DNA of 64,000 bases from the NCBI RefSeq assembly GCF_000204055.1, contig NW_006768858.1:125341-189340 (forward strand). The letters are read 5' to 3'. The DNA comes from Melampsora larici-populina 98AG31 (Eukaryota > Basidiomycota > Pucciniomycetes > Pucciniales > Melampsoraceae). The notes below the pieces were generated by a model, which was not told the origin of the DNA, ran no database searches, and saw nothing but the letters and a program-made list of their open reading frames with translations. Both the position numbers and the translations under genes were made by a program. Shown here one piece after another: positions 60,331-64,000 of this stretch; position 1 is the first letter of the stretch, and every line of letters starts with the position of its first letter.

Positions 60331-60623
60331 CCTGATCAGATCAAAAACAACACAACAATCAGTCAAATGTTCTAGGAAGGATTAGTAGGATATGGAGAGA
60401 TATTTGTGATGAAAATGTGTTGTATGAGAAAGTTTTAATAATGAATTTCTTTTATCTAAGCAAATTTAATCAAGAGAAAATAAATGAATAGTAATAACAA
60501 GATCATACCTGATCAGATCAAAAACAACACAACAATCAGTCAAATGTTCTAGGAAGGATTAGTAGGATCTGGAGCGATATTTGTGATGAGAATGTGTTGT
60601 ATGAGAAAGTTTTAATAATGAAT
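60331..60623 (+). repeat. Two 116-bp direct repeats
   Basis: The unit CCTGATCAGATCAAAAACAA...AATAATGAAT occurs at 60331-60446 and 60508-60623 with three or so differences, directly after the previous repeat pair. Confidence 0.92.
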
Positions 60624-62959
60624 AAGAAAAGAAAAACTTTCTCAGATCAGGAATTGATAAGTTAGATTCAGCAATACATTCTGTGGTTAGGTTAATCTAG
60701 ACAAAAGGTTGTGAGTAAGTCATGGAGCAAATTACATAGTGTTTATCTAGTTGACTATTAAGAACACAAGACAGAAGAGAATAGAAACATAACATAGATA
60801 AATAAAAAGAATCATGTTGTGAGTGATTTGGTTCCAACAAATATGTAGTGGTGGTTAAAATATTACAAACAATATGAAATAATTATTGCTTAATCAAGAT
60901 GACATATTGATTATGAATTCCCCACAACAATTGGGAGAAAGTATGTAGCTGTGATTTCCCAATTGAGAAGGGAGATGGGACGTTGATGAATGAAATGGCT
61001 GAGTGTTGGTGAGATCAGAAATGTAAGGGTGCTCTGGACCCGCTGTACTAGTTTTAGCCATTCTTTGTTTTTTGTTTCTTGTTTGGTTGGGGTTTTTTAT
61101 GTCACACTTTGAGACCATGAGCAATACTGTCATTCTTGAGCTGCGTGACTGCACTGAGTTTCAGATCTGCTAATTTACAATGGAGTTCCGCAAAAGATTG
61201 AGAAGCCAAATTCAGAATGAATGAATCATTGTTGGCATGAAAGATGTGTGGTACTAAGATATCATATATCTTCCTCTCAATCCCCTTGGAGTTTGGCATT
61301 TTAACAGATCAATTTGCCTTGTGGCACTTGTTGTCAGCCTAGCTATACAAACTTGTACTAAGTATGTGGATAGAAAGCTAAATTTCCTTATGAAATGTAT
61401 ATTCCAAGTTTCTGATGCTTGTGAATTTAGTTTTCAATTCTTCGTGAAAGGTTAAGCAGGTGTGAAAGATGATAACTATCTCTAACTATGAGTGTAGAAA
61501 AGTTTCCTGAAGTGGATACTGGAAGTAAACTGGCTTTAGGTTTGCTTTAGCAAAAAGTGTTGAATAATGATTCAATCAAAAAGTATGAAATATGAAGCCT
61601 TCAGTCAATTAGCTCGCACTAAGTGATCTTTAAAGGTCTTCTAAGATAATAAGAAAATGTAGAATGACAAGAAGAAGAACAAGTTTCAAAAGAGGATATG
61701 AGTTTTAAAGAGTCTATTGATAAGAGTTCTAAGAAGTAACTATCTTCCTGGTGAACCGTAAAGGGATGAGTCCTTTAGCGAGGTGAGTTTCTAACAATAG
61801 TTTTCTATGATAGAAAGGTAACAGATGCCAATGGAAAAATTTGTAGTTTATAATTGGATGATTCTTTTTTCTGTTTGAAAGGTAACTAGGTTTTTTATAG
61901 CTTTTGATTTTGCCTAGTTGTGATAGTCATACATCACTGGTTCCTGTTTTAATAAAAAGGGCCAGGTCATTGCAACCTTTACCCTTGGTATAGACCAGTT
62001 AGTCTGGTCAGGGTCTAGTGTTGGTAAGGGTTTCTCTATATTGTCATAATATAGTTGGGTTGGACTAACTCGGGTGTTAGTTGTCAGTTGTAAGGGTTTC
62101 TGGTTTTATTCTGGTTACACTCTTGACACTGAGTGGTAGCGATGTGTGTTAGTGATTAAGTTGTGTTTTTATGTTTTTTGTATATGCCATAAAGAGGAGT
62201 TATAACCTCGTAGGTTATGTGATGTTATGGTTTTGTCAGTTGTGTAGGAGTTTTGCTCTGCAAAACTTCTTACCGCTGACACTTGTGCTGTAGTTTGAGG
62301 AATGTTGGTAAATTCTGATAGTCAGACAGCACATACTCTGTTAACAATGAGATATACCTGAATTAGAGGTGAATGAGTCTACCTTGACACTCCTTACAAA
62401 TTCATGGTTCCTCATTGATATCTCTTGCATCCCATAAAATGGAAATAAGCCACCTTTTTGATTGTGGATTGTCCAATAGGCTTCCATATAGATTCAAACT
62501 ACGCAATGATTGGATTGGTTGTGAGCTGGAGCAAAAAATAGGAGTGGAAGTTAAGCTCAACACTGAAAGAACAGTGTGTCCAGATTCACAAAAAAACAGA
62601 GTGAGCAAACGGTCTGTCAACTAGGCAAAGTGACACTGTCAATACAAACTAATTCTGCTCCTTTCTCAGATTCAGGAAATCAAGGCAGCTGTGCTACTGT
62701 TTTATTGGGACCTAAATGTGACAATGGAAAATTCACTATGAGCCAAAGTGTATTGCTTTTTGGGGCTCTCATTATAAAGACCTACGGCTTTTTTCAACCA
62801 AGGTTCAGCTGCAAACCAAAACTTGACTCAAGGTCCTACCATCACATGACCCTGAAGTTCCTTTGTCAAAAAAAGATGCCCTGAGATTAGCAAGTGTAAC
62901 ATAACTTTGGTATCAAAATTATTCATAATTTCATGAATGTAGATCTGCTTGTTGCAATG
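60624..62959. other. AT-rich region without recognised genes
   Basis: Minus-strand open frames at 61102-61299 (MPNSKGIERKIYDIL...) and 60894-61154 and a plus frame at 62576-62884 resemble nothing I can name. They may be transposon remnants. No RNA gene recognised. Confidence 0.4.
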
Positions 62960-63640
62960 TATCAAAGCATCACAGAGGTTGACATTGTAAGATTCCATGT
63001 TTTCAGCAGCTAAAAGACATACAAGACCAAAAAGTTGAATTCACTCTTGAAGGTGAATCAACATATGAAATTTGGGGTTGTTAACCCATTGAGCGGTGAA
63101 GTTAACCAATTGAATGAGGAAAGAGCCTATGTGGTCATCCACTTCCAGGAGTTATGCTTTCATATCAGAGATTCTAGTTTGAAAAATATAGAACAATAAA
63201 ATACATGAAGATAAGCAAAGATCACACTGCTCTCTGGTGGTATAAACAAAAAATACAAAATTTACTGTTTGCAGAACTGTCCAAAGATCTTCTCCTATCA
63301 GACTATGGTAAAATTGGGTTAGATTGGTGGCCTTGATTTGAGGCATGTTCAAACCTCTTGTACTGAAATTTTGTCAACATGCCAAGATTTTGTTGAGCTT
63401 ATGTGAACCAGGTTTTATTGGTACAAGTCCTTTCATGAGGTTGAAAATAGATACTTTGTGATTCCCGGAAGCACCACATGAAGCAATCCAAAAGCTGTAT
63501 CTCTGTGACTGTCAAAACCCAAGAAATAATAAATGTTGAGCAACCATATCAATATGGAGTGAAAATACAGTAAATAAGATTAATACTCACCTTTTAGCCT
63601 CTACATGGGGTTGAATAGATTTGGGCCCTCATGTCTTTAT
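62960..63640 (-). pseudogene. Decayed fragment of a second Plavaka-like transposase
   Basis: Minus-strand reading gives YIFQTRISDMKA, NNPKFHMLIHLQE and AAENMESYN in scattered frames with stops. These parallel YIFQTEISDIKTY, NKPKFHMIIHLCE and ATENFESYN of the intact transposase at 55199-59230. A further match at about 63590-63630 corresponds to its next upstream exon and splice site. It is therefore an old, independent copy. The rest is missing or beyond recognition. Confidence 0.75.
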
Positions 63641-64000
63641 TAAGGGTACTCAAGATTTGAGAAGTGGGCTCCAGAAGTGTCAAGAAGTGACTTCCAGAAG
63701 TTTTTTGAACATGCTCAAGAAACTTAGCTTCTGGAGCTTCTGGAGCTTCTTGAGCTGAGAACCTCTGAACTCCACTCATATGTGTGTGTATGCTATTTTT
63801 GATTCAATTTGAAATTCATCTGAATATCATTGTTAAAGACCACCTTTTACTTCAAAAAAAAAACAAAAAACAAATGTGTGTGCTATATTGTAGTTTCTTT
63901 CTGTTTATGGATTATAATCACATTCTTTAGAATTTGAGGGCAAACAAAGAAGAGAAGATGTGAAGGGAGCTTTTCCAAAATTTTGTGCTCAGATCAGTAT
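63641..64000. other. Window end, short CTTCTGGAG-type inverted words
   Basis: 63660-63770 contains repeated CTCCAGAAG/CTTCTGGAG words in both orientations, followed by AT-rich sequence. No gene. Confidence 0.4.

Noticed and set aside
60058..60623. Regular direct repeats suggesting a CRISPR-like array
   Set aside because: Only two long copies of each unit, eukaryotic context, and no cas genes.
61755..61790. GGGATGAGTCCTTTAGCGAGG resembles a hammerhead ribozyme core
   Set aside because: The invariant CUGANGA and GAAA core elements are not both present and no three-stem fold could be drawn.

Overview
The window is eukaryotic: almost every gene is split by short (about 40-110 bp) GT-AG introns, there are no operons or ribosome-binding sites, and the proteins are fungal (SEC7, hexokinase, ATP synthase subunit d, an F-box protein). 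Basidiomycete-style transposons (a Plavaka-like CACTA element, Tc1/mariner, gypsy, copia, Harbinger-type MITEs), AT-rich spacers and recent duplications of lineage-specific genes point to a basidiomycete, most likely a rust fungus (Pucciniales, for example a Melampsora-like genome). The family assignments come from reading the proteins; the taxonomic placement is inference.

Layout. 1-4270: minus-strand Ty3/gypsy retroelement (gag-protease-RT in one frame, cut by the window edge) with its probable 5' LTR. 4775-6151: F-box gene. 6507-11024: a complete Tc1/mariner-type transposon with about 77-bp terminal inverted repeats, an intact three-exon DD34E transposase and a second, convergent multi-exon passenger gene of unknown function. 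11805-19105: SEC7 Arf-GEF. 20965-23090: hexokinase, divergent from SEC7. 23296-37490: a direct tandem duplication of a roughly 4.3-kb unit. Each copy carries a gene for a 520-525 aa protein built from two internal repeats. Copy A was later enlarged to 9.9 kb by a copia element, a nested MITE and a foldback-type element. 37422-41952: a 12-exon NRPS-like adenylation-thiolation-reductase gene, whose last exon holds the duplication breakpoint. 42650-43520: a third, decayed copy of the duplicated gene family. 44154-44968: ATP synthase subunit d. 45816-48039: a 10-exon sugar-phosphate cyclase (EEVS/DDGS-like).

50545-51750 is a decayed exon of a paralogous A-T-R reductase, interrupted by a Harbinger-type MITE and bordered directly by an 8-kb CACTA/Plavaka-like element (51754-59816). 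That element holds a transposase gene and a second unrecognised gene. 60058-64000 holds short direct duplications, AT-rich sequence and a second, strongly decayed Plavaka transposase fragment.

The housekeeping genes (SEC7, HXK, ATP7) are islands in transposon-rich accessory DNA. The two small-molecule genes (A-T-R reductase and sugar-phosphate cyclase) are separated only by the decayed family copy and ATP7. That proximity is suggestive, but no further pathway genes are visible. The least explained elements are the Tc1/mariner transposon with its spliced passenger gene, the two-repeat tandem gene family and the second gene of the CACTA element.
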